Source of the DNA: Minisyncoccota bacterium
GTDB lineage: Bacteria; Patescibacteriota; Minisyncoccia; Phycocordibacterales; UBA1550
Reading direction: 5' to 3'
Length of the DNA stretch: 34,934 bases
Assembly (NCBI GenBank): GCA_028712595.1
Contig: JAQTPS010000006.1
Location: forward strand, 1 to 34,934
Part shown: piece by piece, positions 22,838 through 31,055 of the stretch
Position numbering within the stretch: position 1 is the first letter of the stretch
Layout: each line of letters starts with the position of its first letter
The notes under the pieces: model-generated
What the model was told of the DNA's origin: nothing
Database searches by the model: none
What the model saw: only the letters and a program-made list of their open reading frames with translations
Made by a program: the position numbers and the translations under genes

Positions 22838-24250
22838 CTACTTAAGCAACTGTTCAAATAGTTTTTTGAGAGTGCTCGGATTTGCGCTTCCTTTTGAGGC
22901 CTTCATTCCCTGCCCAACTAGAAACTGCATTGCTACGACTTTCCCTCCACGATATTCGTCGGCAACTTTCGGATTGTCTTTAATTATTTTTTCACAAATT
23001 GCTTTGAGGGCGCTCTCGTCGTTTGTTTGCATAAAGCCCTTTTCTTTGGCAACAGTTTCTGCATCCCCACCATTTGTGTACAAAACTGCAAGAGTATCTT
23101 TTGCGCCACGAGAAGAAAGTTTGCCTTCATTTATCATCCGAATAAGTTTTGCGAAAGAAACCGGCGTTAAAGCACCGACAGAAGAACCGCCTTTGGCTAG
23201 TCCGACAACGTCAGAAGTTAGATAGTTTTCAGCAAGCAATACAAGTTTTTTGTCTTTGAGCAAAGTCACCGTGTCTTCAAAAAATTTCCCTAGCGTTAAA
23301 TCGCCCAAGAAAAGGTCAACTGAGATTGGCTTTAGAGAATAGTCACGCACGAGACGCGCGCGTTTTTCCCAAGGCAATTCCGGCATTTCTTTTTGAAGTG
23401 CCTCTTTCGAAAGTTCCGGGATTTCGCTTAATTGAAGTTTAGGCAAATCGGGGTCTGGGAAATATCTGTAATCATGAGCGCTTTCTTTTTTTCGTTGAGT
23501 GAAGGTAATTTCTTTTATTTCATCCCACCCTCTCGTCTCCTGCACAATTTCCCCTTCGCCGGTGTCCAAAATGTGGGTCATGCGCTCAACTTCGTAGGCA
23601 ACAGCTCGCTCGACAGAGCGGAATGAGTTTAGGTTCTTCACTTCGACTTTTGTGCCAAGCTCTCCTTCTTTGTTTGATATTGAAATGTTTGCCTCAACAC
23701 GCATTTCCCCTTTTTCCATATTTGCGTCAGAAACACCAAGCGTTCGAAGCAAAAGTTGCAGTTCGCGCGCAAAAGCGCTTGCTTCCTCCGCCGAGTGTAT
23801 CGTCGGAGTCGTCACGAGTTCCATGAGTGGAACACCAGCGCGGTTGTAGTCCACCAAACTTCCCCTGCTTCCTTCGTGAATAGAAGTTGCGGTGTCTTCT
23901 TCAAGGTGAATACGTTCAAGCAGGACGCCGTTTATGCTACCGCCAGAAACGAGAGGATATTTGTACTGACTAATTTGATAACCTTTTGGGATGTCGGGAT
24001 AAAAATAATTTTTCCGGTCAAATTCGCTGAAGTCGGCGAGCTTTCCTCCGACAGCAAGTCCTACTTTCAAAACATGCTTCACCGCCTCTTTGTTAATAAC
24101 AGGAAGAGTGCCGGGGTGTGCCATACACACAGGACAAATGTGAACATTCGGCTCCGAATTAAACGGGTTGTTTGCAGAATTGCAGAACATTTTTGTCTTT
24201 GTTTTCAGTTCTGCGTGAATTTCCAAACCAATAGTGAGAGTGTAACTCAT
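22838..24250 (-). CDS. gatB: Aspartyl/glutamyl-tRNA amidotransferase subunit B
   Basis: GatB (470 residues) is the kinase and tRNA-binding subunit of GatCAB, which converts Glu-tRNA-Gln or Asp-tRNA-Asn to the amidated form. It begins TIGLEIHAELKT and contains the NPFNSEPN, CPVCMAHPGTLP, DRKNYFYPDIPKGYQISQY and DYNRAGVPLMELVT blocks. The C-terminal third is the YqeY-like tail domain. gatA and gatC are not in the window. The start is supported by an extended -10 (TGGTACAAT) ending 7 bases upstream, inside the intergenic edge of obg, which predicts a leaderless mRNA. Confidence 0.95.
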   Translation of the reverse strand: MSYTLTIGLEIHAELKTKTKMFCNSANNPFNSEPNVHICPVCMAHPGTLPVINKEAVKHVLKVGLAVGGKLADFSEFDRKNYFYPDIPKGYQISQYKYPLVSGGSINGVLLERIHLEEDTATSIHEGSRGSLVDYNRAGVPLMELVTTPTIHSAEEASAFARELQLLLRTLGVSDANMEKGEMRVEANISISNKEGELGTKVEVKNLNSFRSVERAVAYEVERMTHILDTGEGEIVQETRGWDEIKEITFTQRKKESAHDYRYFPDPDLPKLQLSEIPELSKEALQKEMPELPWEKRARLVRDYSLKPISVDLFLGDLTLGKFFEDTVTLLKDKKLVLLAENYLTSDVVGLAKGGSSVGALTPVSFAKLIRMINEGKLSSRGAKDTLAVLYTNGGDAETVAKEKGFMQTNDESALKAICEKIIKDNPKVADEYRGGKVVAMQFLVGQGMKASKGSANPSTLKKLFEQLLK

Positions 24251-24257
24251 AAAAATG

Positions 24258-24266
24258 ATTGTACCA
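24258..24266 (-). promoter_or_regulatory. Extended -10 promoter of gatB, leaderless
   Basis: TGGTACAAT (24266-24258 on the minus strand) ends 7 bases before the gatB ATG at 24250. It sits just after the obg stop, so gatB can be transcribed apart from obg. Confidence 0.55.
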
Positions 24267-24275
24267 TAAAAGCCC

Positions 24276-25250
24276 TTATTCCGAAGCGCGCAAAAGTTTT
24301 ATGAGCTCGTCTCTGAACGATTTCATCGCTTTGTCGTCGAGGACAGAAATAGCAAAAACTTCTTTGTTTACTTTTTTCATTTTTTCAATCGTTGCCTTCA
24401 CGTGAGATGGAGTTACCATGTCTGTTTTTGTAAGAATAACTATTTCGTGTTTTTTTGTGAGCTCGTCGTCATAATCAGAAAGTTCTTTGCGAATAGTTTT
24501 GTACGCGCCAATTACATCCTCGTTTTCCAAAGATACGAGGTGAGCCAGAACTTTTGTGCGACGAACGTGGCGGAGAAACTTATGCCCGAGACCTTTTCCT
24601 TCGCTTGCGCCTTCAATCAACCCAGGAATATCCGCAAGAATAAATCCAAAAAATTCTCCTAAGTTTGGCTCAAGGGTGGTGAATGGGTAGTCGGCAGTTT
24701 TTGCATTCGCGCGCGACAAAGCATTCAAAAGACTAGATTTCCCTGCGTTTGGGAGACCAATTAAGCCAATATCGGCGACAAGCTGAAGTTCTATAGAAAA
24801 ATCCGCCTCTTGCCCAACCATTCCTGGTATATGCTCTACCGGCGAACGATTTGTTGCACTCTTAAAATGCTCATTCCCAAAACCACCGCGTCCGCCTTTC
24901 AATAGCAAAACTTGCTCGCCATCTCGAAGCAAAGAAACTTCTTCTCCTGTACTCAAATTTTTTACAATAGAACCAATTGGAAGATCCAGAATCAAATCCT
25001 CTCCGTCTTTGCCATGCAAACTGTCCCTTCCGCCATCACCAGCTCTCTCGGCAAGGAATTCTTTTTGATTGCGATATTTTGAGAGAATGTGAACATCGCG
25101 GACAGCGCGTATGTACACATCTCCGCCTTTCCCGCCGTCACCTCCGGATGGTCCGGCAAATTCTCTTCCTTTTTCGTGTTTCCAGCGCAAAACACCGTTA
25201 CCGCCGTTCCCTGCTTTCATATAAATCGTCATTTCATCAACAAATGCCAT
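24276..25250 (-). CDS. obg: GTPase Obg
   Basis: Obg (324 residues) is a ribosome-associated GTPase involved in 50S assembly and stress response. The glycine-rich OBG domain spans about residues 1-157 (GNGGNG, GPSGGDGGKGG, GGRGGFGN). The G domain follows with G1 GLPNAGKSS (165-173), G2 in DYPFTTLEPN, G3 DIPG (207-210) and G4 TKTD (about 272-275) instead of the common NKxD. The C-terminal OCT domain of some Obg proteins is absent. It starts 13 bases after the MYG1-family gene. No Shine-Dalgarno sequence is visible. Confidence 0.95.
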   Translation of the reverse strand: MAFVDEMTIYMKAGNGGNGVLRWKHEKGREFAGPSGGDGGKGGDVYIRAVRDVHILSKYRNQKEFLAERAGDGGRDSLHGKDGEDLILDLPIGSIVKNLSTGEEVSLLRDGEQVLLLKGGRGGFGNEHFKSATNRSPVEHIPGMVGQEADFSIELQLVADIGLIGLPNAGKSSLLNALSRANAKTADYPFTTLEPNLGEFFGFILADIPGLIEGASEGKGLGHKFLRHVRRTKVLAHLVSLENEDVIGAYKTIRKELSDYDDELTKKHEIVILTKTDMVTPSHVKATIEKMKKVNKEVFAISVLDDKAMKSFRDELIKLLRASE

Positions 25251-25263
25251 ATGTTTATCAATA

Positions 25264-26157
25264 TTAGTTGTTAAGAGCTAATTCAGCAAGTTTAAGCGCG
25301 CCGGCTTTTGAACCCGCAACTGCGACAAAACAATTTACGTGACAAAAGATCGAATCCTTAACTCCTGTTATTTTTGCAAATTCTTCTCCTTTCTTGCCAG
25401 ACCATTTTACAGGAAGAAATTTACGCGCTTCAAAAGAATCAGAACCCTTGCGAACGGTTTTCACTTTCCATTTGGTCTCATCTTGGTGGTCTGGTTTAAC
25501 GACAAAAAGCGGTTCGCTAAATTTCAAAAGAATTTCATCACAAGGATAATGCCCTTCTATAACTATCACTCTTTTATCTTTTGCTTTGTTGTAAGCCTTC
25601 AAAACAAATTTGTTTGCCTCTATTTGATCTCTGGCAATCTTTATCTCGCGTAAAAGTATATCCTTTGCAAGGTTCAAAGCTACTGCAAACCCTTCATCTA
25701 TGGATTCCTTGTCTCCGGCTTCTTCTTTCCACGTCGGACGAAGCGCGCCAAGGACATTATTTATAGAATAAGGAAAAACTTCCGGGTTAATCAAAGAAAA
25801 CAAGCTGACACCGCTATCTACAGCATCTATCGGCTGTACTAGTTTCTCATCAACGAGCTTTGCAACCTCTGCACTGCCAGAAACTTTCTTTCCGTAAAGT
25901 TTCCACACAAGACCCATAGAAGAATATGGGATGCCATTTTCGCGCTTGCCTCCTCCTCCCACTTGGTGGTGGTCAAATCGGTTTTTCTTTTCGTTGTGTA
26001 CACCGCCAACATCTACAACATAATCTCCCATCTCCCAAACTTCGGGGTCTCTGCTTCGAATTATCTCAACTTTATTGTTGTTCAAAATAGAAAGAATCGC
26101 ACACGCAAAAATCTCGTCAGCGTGGAAACTGCCGTTATGAGTTATTATTTTTTTCAT
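25264..26157 (-). CDS. MYG1-family (UPF0160) putative metal-dependent phosphoesterase
   Basis: From the ATG at 26157 the protein has 297 residues and matches the MYG1/GAMM1 family: ITHNGSFHADE at the N-terminus, DVGG and FDHHQ in the middle, then conserved acidic and aromatic residues. The family is related to DHH phosphoesterases, and eukaryotic MYG1 is a 3'-5' RNA exonuclease; the bacterial role is not settled. A longer frame (to 26205) adds a non-conserved arginine-rich stretch and is rejected. The start overlaps the end of the upstream membrane protein gene by 23 bases, so the genes are probably cotranslated. Confidence 0.82.
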   Translation of the reverse strand: MKKIITHNGSFHADEIFACAILSILNNNKVEIIRSRDPEVWEMGDYVVDVGGVHNEKKNRFDHHQVGGGGKRENGIPYSSMGLVWKLYGKKVSGSAEVAKLVDEKLVQPIDAVDSGVSLFSLINPEVFPYSINNVLGALRPTWKEEAGDKESIDEGFAVALNLAKDILLREIKIARDQIEANKFVLKAYNKAKDKRVIVIEGHYPCDEILLKFSEPLFVVKPDHQDETKWKVKTVRKGSDSFEARKFLPVKWSGKKGEEFAKITGVKDSIFCHVNCFVAVAGSKAGALKLAELALNN

Positions 26158-26569
26158 TTTTTGACAATTCATCTTTAATCTTCGCCAAGCTTCCAATAAC
26201 CACATCGAGTTTAGAATTAAGGAGCGCTATTTTGTTTTCTTCTTCTTGGATGTCCTTTGCTGTTCTATCGGTGACTTTTTTTTCGTTTTTTAGTCCAGAA
26301 ATAATAACTCTTTCTCCGATAAGATTGGAGACAAAAAGACCTGTCATCAAAAGAGCTACTGATGTCCAAATAATTGTAATTGGTTCGTAAAACATCCAAG
26401 CCCAAAAACCGCCCTTCCTCATCAGTATATCTCCGGAATGCCAAACCCCGCGCCAAAAAAGTATCGTGCAAACACCGCCAATAAGGGCATAAAGTATGGA
26501 ACGGTGACTGAGTCTCATTCGAACCCTATCTTCTAATTTATCGAAAAATTTAACAACAAAACTGAACAT
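26135..26569 (-). CDS. Small membrane protein, unknown function
   Basis: The 144-residue protein has a basic N-terminal stretch, two membrane segments at about residues 26-43 and 62-83, and a charged C-terminal helix (about 90-140) that may form a coiled coil. The RGVWHSGD and SNLIGERVIISGLKNEKK stretches look conserved in similar hypothetical proteins of Parcubacteria, as far as I recall. No function can be assigned. Its last codons overlap the start of the MYG1-family gene. Confidence 0.65.
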   Translation of the reverse strand: MFSFVVKFFDKLEDRVRMRLSHRSILYALIGGVCTILFWRGVWHSGDILMRKGGFWAWMFYEPITIIWTSVALLMTGLFVSNLIGERVIISGLKNEKKVTDRTAKDIQEEENKIALLNSKLDVVIGSLAKIKDELSKNEKNNNS

Positions 26570-26650
26570 GGTGGAAAAATCAAATTACATTAATATGTTT
26601 GGAGAATATCACAAAAAAGCCCAAAAATCAAATATCAAACGGCAATTCCA

Positions 26651-27001
26651 CTATTTTTCGTCTCGATTTTTTAGAATAAAGTTTACTAGGAATCCGGCGA
26701 CTGCCATAACGAGCGCGCCCAAAAATGCTGGGACAAACCCCGCAACTTCAAATCCTTTTACGAAAGACCCAATTCCCCAAAGCAAAAGGGCATTCAGAAC
26801 AAAAGTAAATAACCCAAGCGTGAGAAGATTCAGTGGTAAAAAGAGTAGAAGGAGAATTGGCTTAATGACAACATTTACCAAACCCCAAAAGAACGCGACA
26901 ACAAGAGCGGTAGTGAAGGACGAAACTGCTATCCCCGGAATTATTACTGGAAGCAGTAGAAACGCGAGCGCCAATAATATCCATTTTGCAATTAATTTCA
27001 T
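26651..27001 (-). CDS. Small integral membrane protein of the phage holin 4 / YvlD family
   Basis: The 116-residue protein is almost all hydrophobic, with four membrane segments (about 5-24, 30-52, 58-78 and 85-110). The GLVNVVIKPILLLLFLP stretch and the late GFxPAFLGALVMAV element are typical of the widespread YvlD-like family annotated as phage holin. No phage gene is nearby, so a lytic role is unlikely; the real function is unknown. It begins 3 bases after the stop of the dehydrogenase gene, in the same transcript. Confidence 0.78.
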   Translation of the reverse strand: MKLIAKWILLALAFLLLPVIIPGIAVSSFTTALVVAFFWGLVNVVIKPILLLLFLPLNLLTLGLFTFVLNALLLWGIGSFVKGFEVAGFVPAFLGALVMAVAGFLVNFILKNRDEK

Positions 27002-27004
27002 ATT

Positions 27005-28018
27005 TTATTTTTTCTGAATAACTATGTTTTTAGGTTTGCCAAACGAAAAAGATAGAATGTTCTCTGCGGAAGTATCGAGGATACGCCTGATTGCTTCATC
27101 GGTATTAAATGCGTTGTGTGGCGAAATAATAGCCCGTGGATGTTCAATCAAATAATGATTGGCAAGAGTAGTTTTCAAACTTTCTTCGTTAGGGTGAGGC
27201 GCAAAAAAGAGCTTCGTCTCATCCTCAATGTACCCCTCTTCCTCTAGGACGTCGAGCCCAACACCGATAAGTATGCCTTCGCGCAATCCTTTTACTATTG
27301 CGTTCGTTTCAACCAACGCCCCGCGCGCAGTGTTGATGAGTATGCTTCCTTTTTTCATTTTCCCAATGTTTTCGCTGTTCAAGATGTGGTGCGTTTCTTT
27401 CATATAAGGAAGATGCATACTGACCACATCGGATTTCGCAAGAATTTCGTCAAAAGATGTGTATCTAAATCCGAGCTCGGCCGTCATATTTTCTTTAGGA
27501 TACGCGTCAAACGCAAGGACATTCATTCCAAAACCTTTTGCGATTTGTATCATATGCATACCAATATTGCCCGTTCCAACCACTCCCATCGTTTTTCCCC
27601 TCAAATCAAATCCTCGCAGTCCCTCTTGAGAAAATAATCCCTCGTCTTGAACTTTCTTTATGCATTCATACAACTTGCGAGAAACAGTGAGAAGAAGCCC
27701 GAACGCAAATTCAGCAACTGTGTTTGCGCCATATGCAGGCACAAAAGAAACACTAATTCCCCTCTTCGAAGCTTCCTCGACGTCCACGTTGTCATATCCA
27801 GTAGAACGAGCGGCGATATTTTTCAAGTTTGGGAAACGGTCAAGTTCTGCCTTCCCTACTTTGGAATTCACAAATACAGAAAGTACTTCCGCAGATTCGT
27901 CGCGAAGATCCGGATAATCGTCTAGTGAGCCCTTTAAAAACGTGATTTCGTGTCCTGCTAGCTTGTCTTTTACGTATGATGTCTCCCATTCTTCGTTGTA
28001 AAAATATGTGATTTTCAT
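27005..28018 (-). CDS. D-2-hydroxyacid dehydrogenase (D-lactate dehydrogenase-like)
   Basis: This 337-residue NAD-dependent dehydrogenase reduces a 2-oxoacid, most likely pyruvate to D-lactate. The nucleotide loop is GVVGTGNIG. The catalytic arginine is in NTARGALVET, the glutamate in the GLDVLEEEG stretch and the histidine in SPHNAFNTDEA. The SPHNAF form is close to D-lactate dehydrogenase. Fermentative lactate formation would re-oxidise the NADH from gap (inference). An extended -10 (TGATATAAT) ends 10 bases before the ATG, and the small YvlD-like gene follows. Confidence 0.88.
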   Translation of the reverse strand: MKITYFYNEEWETSYVKDKLAGHEITFLKGSLDDYPDLRDESAEVLSVFVNSKVGKAELDRFPNLKNIAARSTGYDNVDVEEASKRGISVSFVPAYGANTVAEFAFGLLLTVSRKLYECIKKVQDEGLFSQEGLRGFDLRGKTMGVVGTGNIGMHMIQIAKGFGMNVLAFDAYPKENMTAELGFRYTSFDEILAKSDVVSMHLPYMKETHHILNSENIGKMKKGSILINTARGALVETNAIVKGLREGILIGVGLDVLEEEGYIEDETKLFFAPHPNEESLKTTLANHYLIEHPRAIISPHNAFNTDEAIRRILDTSAENILSFSFGKPKNIVIQKK

Positions 28019-28028
28019 GTTGTCTCGT

Positions 28029-28037
28029 ATTATATCA
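28029..28037 (-). promoter_or_regulatory. Extended -10 promoter of the dehydrogenase gene
   Basis: TGATATAAT (28037-28029 on the minus strand) ends 10 bases before the ATG at 28018, so the leader is only about 3 to 4 bases. Confidence 0.5.
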
Positions 28038-28069
28038 TATTTTTGTGAATGGAATGGCGAGGCCTCGTG

Positions 28070-28098
28070 TTGCTACTTTGGCTAAAATTGGGTATAGT
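28070..28098 (+). promoter_or_regulatory. Promoter of the GT2 glycosyltransferase operon
   Basis: TTGCTA (28070-28075), a 17-base spacer and TATAGT (28093-28098) predict a start near 28105. This is after the in-frame GTG at 28101, so that GTG is unlikely to be used. Confidence 0.6.
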
Positions 28099-28112
28099 GG
28101 GTGAACGGTTTG

Positions 28113-28127
28113 GTCCGAGGAGGACCC
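28113..28127 (+). promoter_or_regulatory. Leader hairpin carrying the only strong Shine-Dalgarno-like sequence
   Basis: GGTCC-GAGGA-GGACC (28113-28127) can form a 5-bp hairpin within the 32-base leader. GAGGAGG (28117-28123) ends 13 bases before the ATG at 28137, longer than the usual spacing. The hairpin would hide part of the purine stretch. Confidence 0.4.
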
Positions 28128-28136
28128 TTTCTAAAA

Positions 28137-29378
28137 ATGATTCCAACAATCTTAACCAGTATTCTTTACGTTTTTTTGTTTGTAACACTTTATCTTCAGG
28201 TGTTCTTTATCATTACCTTTTTTGAGGAACGAGAGGGGCTTGCTTTAGCGCCAAAAAAAACCAAGCTTTCATACTATCCATCCACAACTATCATTATTCC
28301 CTGCTGGAATGAAGAAAAAACTGTTGGGGCTACAATAAGGTCGGTTCTTAATTTGAATTATCCGAAAAATAAATTGAATATTGTGGTGGTTGACGATGGC
28401 TCAACCGACAAAACTGCGGAGGTTGCAGAGAGTTTTACAAAGAACCCGCAAATCACTCTTATAAAAAAAGAGAACGGGGGCAAAGATACAGCGCTTAACA
28501 CTGCCATTGCAACAATTAAAACCGAGCTCATCGGATGCCTCGATGCCGATTCGTTCGTAGACAAAGATGCTTTGACTGAAATAGCTCGAGCTTTTAATGG
28601 AGATCCTCTCCTTATGGCAGCGACACCAATGCTCATTATCCACGAGCCCAAAACAATCATCCAAAAGATGCAGAAAACAGAATACCATCTTGGGGCTTTT
28701 CTCAAGCGAATGCTTTCTTCTTCTGATGGTCTCAATGTCACTCCTGGACCTCTTTCTATTTTCCGAAAAGAAGTATTTGAAAAAATCGGTCTCTACAAAA
28801 AAGCCCATAATGTGGAAGATATGGAATTTGCTCTTCGAATGCAAGCAAACCATATGCGCATACGGAATATTCACACGGCCCATGTTTATACGTCCGGCCC
28901 GAAAACTCTCTATCGGCTCTATAAACAACGTTTGCGCTGGACTTATGGAACGATGAAGAACACCATCGACTATCGTTTTATGATATTCAAGCGCGAATAT
29001 GGTGTTCTCGGGATGATCACGCTTCCGCTTTCATTTGTTGGGGTTTTTATATTTCTTTATAACTTCGGGTTTATGCTCTTTCGCATAGGCCACACCGCTT
29101 TTGACAAAATTACACAAATAAGCGTTGTCGGACCTTCTTTGACTCTGCCGACATTCGATTCTTTCTTTTTCAACACCAACGTTATGGCAATTCTTTGGTA
29201 TGTTTTCTTGTTCATTAGCCTTGCCTTCATATGGCATGGGGTAAAACTCGCCGAGGGTCGTTTCCGCCCGAGTATGAGCATCGTTTACTTTATTGTGCTT
29301 TATATGTTAATTGCCCCTTTGTGGATAACGCGCACAATTTTCAATCTCGCTTTCTCACAAAGCACAACGTGGCGTTAA
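28137..29378 (+). CDS. Processive GT2 glycosyltransferase (polysaccharide synthase-like)
   Basis: From the ATG at 28137 this is a 413-residue membrane enzyme. One N-terminal membrane segment precedes a GT-A domain with PCWNEE, VVDDGSTD, the metal-binding DAD in LDADSF, the catalytic ED in NVEDMEF, and QRLRW (QxxRW). At least three membrane segments follow. The D, DxD, ED, QxxRW set is that of processive beta-glycan synthases such as IcaA, NodC and hyaluronan synthase. It probably makes and exports a surface polysaccharide (inference). The upstream GTG at 28101 lies before the predicted transcript start and is rejected. Confidence 0.88.
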   Translation: MIPTILTSILYVFLFVTLYLQVFFIITFFEEREGLALAPKKTKLSYYPSTTIIIPCWNEEKTVGATIRSVLNLNYPKNKLNIVVVDDGSTDKTAEVAESFTKNPQITLIKKENGGKDTALNTAIATIKTELIGCLDADSFVDKDALTEIARAFNGDPLLMAATPMLIIHEPKTIIQKMQKTEYHLGAFLKRMLSSSDGLNVTPGPLSIFRKEVFEKIGLYKKAHNVEDMEFALRMQANHMRIRNIHTAHVYTSGPKTLYRLYKQRLRWTYGTMKNTIDYRFMIFKREYGVLGMITLPLSFVGVFIFLYNFGFMLFRIGHTAFDKITQISVVGPSLTLPTFDSFFFNTNVMAILWYVFLFISLAFIWHGVKLAEGRFRPSMSIVYFIVLYMLIAPLWITRTIFNLAFSQSTTWR

Positions 29379-29394
29379 AATATTTTAAAAATCT

Positions 29395-30120
29395 ATGCAA
29401 ACGAAAATCGGAACAAAAAAATACGTTATCACTTTTATCATTACTGCCATCGTTTTTTTTGGCGCAATTTTTACAAGTAATTATTTTTCAGGGCAAAGGA
29501 TTGAGGAGTTGAAATTAATAGAAAATAAAATATCGTTAGACATTCTCTCGTCGGAAACTCAGTTCGCTCTTCTCAAAGATTCTTCTTGTAAAGCAATAGA
29601 CCACGGAACCGCTTTTTCGGAAGAACTTACAAATTTGTCCCAGAAACTTGAATACATGGAAGAAACTCTTGGGACCAAAGACGCAGATGTTATAAGCCTT
29701 AAAAAATATTATTCACTCCTTGAAATAAAAGACTACCTCCTCGTCGGACAGGTTAATGAGAAGTGCGGTATAAAACCTATTACCATTATTTATTTCTATT
29801 CAAACCAAGGCGACTGTAATGACTGTAAAAAGGAGGGGTATGTCCTGACAAAACTCCGAGAAGAATACCCGGACCTTCGTATTTATTCATTCGATTACAA
29901 CCTTGATCTTTCGGCTGTCAAAACAATGAAGTCGATCTATCAAATCAAATCCTCGCTTCCAGCTTTGGTTATAGGTGGTGAACCATATTATGGTTTTAAA
30001 AATGTTGGAGACGTGGAAAACTTAAGTCCACAACTAAAGAAGCTCCGAGAAGCCCGCGACAAAGCACTTTTGGAACAACAGTCAGCAACGACAACGGGAA
30101 CCCAAGCGACAAAGCAATAA
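29395..30120 (+). CDS. Membrane-anchored thioredoxin-fold protein
   Basis: The 241-residue protein has one N-terminal membrane segment (about 11-31), a helical region (about 35-110) and a thioredoxin-like domain from about 127. The redox pair is C141-N-D-C144 in GDCNDCKK, and the cis-proline is P189 in SSLPALVIGG. Two further cysteines are C65 and C124. The C-terminus is a Thr/Gln-rich tail. It probably acts outside the membrane on disulfides (inference). It follows the glycosyltransferase gene by 16 bases. A cysteine-rich surface protein lies near the left window end. Confidence 0.78.
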   Translation: MQTKIGTKKYVITFIITAIVFFGAIFTSNYFSGQRIEELKLIENKISLDILSSETQFALLKDSSCKAIDHGTAFSEELTNLSQKLEYMEETLGTKDADVISLKKYYSLLEIKDYLLVGQVNEKCGIKPITIIYFYSNQGDCNDCKKEGYVLTKLREEYPDLRIYSFDYNLDLSAVKTMKSIYQIKSSLPALVIGGEPYYGFKNVGDVENLSPQLKKLREARDKALLEQQSATTTGTQATKQ

Positions 30121-30131
30121 AAAACAATACG

Positions 30132-30171
30132 AACAAACCCCGGATGTTTTGTAAAACATCCGGGGTTTGTT
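30132..30171. terminator. Strong bidirectional terminator
   Basis: An almost perfect 40-base palindrome (core AACCCCGGATG / CATCCGGGGTT) with A- and T-rich ends follows the thioredoxin-fold gene and faces the convergent glucosaminidase-like gene. Confidence 0.92.
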
Positions 30172-30188
30172 TAAATGCGTCTTAATTT

Positions 30189-30746
30189 TTAATTATCTCC
30201 CGCCTCAATAAGTTCCATAAACTTAACTATTTGTGAAGTATAGGTTGGAATCACTGAATTATAGCGAGCAAGTTTTTCTTCTGTCGTTTTATCTTTATAA
30301 TATCGAGCTGTTTTCGGATTATTGCCTCCGACGTTTCGAGCCACGACTTCTATTGCTTCGTTTAGGCTATCAAACTTTATCTTGCATGAACCCCACCCAA
30401 ACGGATTGTTGCCACAAGCAAACTTTCCGCCCGTGGACTCCTTTATGGAGATAGCGGGCAAAAGACGCCAATCAATGTCGTTCTTTTGAGCTTCTAGAAC
30501 CATCTTTTCGCCGTAGCCAGCTAGCGGCATACCGCGCTTTTCATAATAAGCATCTATTTTGTCGGCATGCTCTTTTGAAAGATCCTCTTGTAGTGGCTTT
30601 GTCGGGCCAATGGCAACATAGTTACTCTTAGTTACGTCTTCTTCCCTGGGAACTATGGTATTTTGTAAGATTGCTAGCGAGGAACTTGTTGTTAAAAACG
30701 GAATGAGCACTAAACTTCGCACGGATAATATTATTTGTTTTTTCAT
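30189..30746 (-). CDS. Secreted glucosaminidase / lysozyme-like protein
   Basis: The 185-residue protein has an N-terminal signal or anchor segment (about 6-28) and a lysozyme-like domain from about residue 75. The likely catalytic acid is E103 in SIKESTGG, followed by CGNNPFGWGSC, DSLNEAIEVVARN and a C-terminal YTSQIVKFM helix. These match small glucosaminidase-type wall hydrolases. C111 and C121 could form a disulfide. It would cut peptidoglycan outside the cell. The leader is unusually long and structured for this window. Confidence 0.78.
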   Translation of the reverse strand: MKKQIILSVRSLVLIPFLTTSSSLAILQNTIVPREEDVTKSNYVAIGPTKPLQEDLSKEHADKIDAYYEKRGMPLAGYGEKMVLEAQKNDIDWRLLPAISIKESTGGKFACGNNPFGWGSCKIKFDSLNEAIEVVARNVGGNNPKTARYYKDKTTEEKLARYNSVIPTYTSQIVKFMELIEAGDN

Positions 30747-30853
30747 AGAACGGCGGTATGTGCTCCGCCAACTTCGTGTTTGATTTGTCGTTTAGGGTCC
30801 GAATGTCTTTAAAAAAGCACCTCGCAAGGTGCCAGTAAACCTCAAAAACGACA
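30747..30853 (-). promoter_or_regulatory. Structured leader with internal terminator, candidate attenuator
   Basis: On the minus strand GCACCT-TGCG-AGGTGC (30832-30817) is followed by TTTTTT (30816-30811), an intrinsic terminator well before the coding region. GTCGTTT (30852-30846) can pair with AAACGAC (30793-30787) and enclose it. GGCGG and CCGCC (30769-30765 and 30756-30752) form a hairpin 5 bases before the ATG, and its loop (AGCAC) can pair with GTGCT of the terminator arm. The arrangement suggests attenuation or a regulatory RNA. Confidence 0.45.
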
Positions 30854-30859
30854 GTGTCC

Positions 30860-30888
30860 ATCCTATCATAATCGAGGCAAAGAGTCAA
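30860..30888 (-). promoter_or_regulatory. Promoter of the glucosaminidase-like gene
   Basis: TTGACT (30888-30883), a 17-base spacer and TAGGAT (30865-30860) on the minus strand predict transcription from about 30853, giving a leader of about 107 bases. Confidence 0.55.
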
Positions 30889-31043
30889 TGATTTTTAGGG
30901 TTAAGTTTAGACAAAAAATGCCTTAAATGCGTTGTTAAATAAGGGGTTTTAAGAACCTCCTTTCTGCACCATCTTTTTTTAGTATGTGTTTTGAATTAAT
31001 CCTTTTTCAAAATCGAAGTTCACAACTAGTAAAGCAAATTAGG
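30889..31043. other. Intergenic region between divergent promoters
   Basis: This AT-rich stretch completes a 309-base gap between two divergent genes. I see no ORF with good support. AAGGGGTT (30941-30948) and AACC(T)CCTT (30954-30962) can form a hairpin with one bulged base, without a directly following T-run. Nothing else stands out. Confidence 0.4.
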
Positions 31044-31049
31044 TATACT
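31044..31049 (+). promoter_or_regulatory. -10 element of capA, leaderless
   Basis: TATACT ends 6 bases before the ATG at 31056. A weak TTCACA (31019-31024) lies 19 bases upstream. The transcript should begin at the start codon. Confidence 0.5.
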
Positions 31050-31055
31050 TTAGAC

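Noticed and set aside
26651-27001. Holin annotation as a sign of prophage
   Set aside because: The protein belongs to a chromosomal YvlD-like family and no other phage genes are nearby.
30628-30888. 86-codon minus-strand frame covering the glucosaminidase leader
   Set aside because: Its start lies in the -35 box, it runs through the terminator hairpin, overlaps the real gene in another frame and has no recognisable domain.
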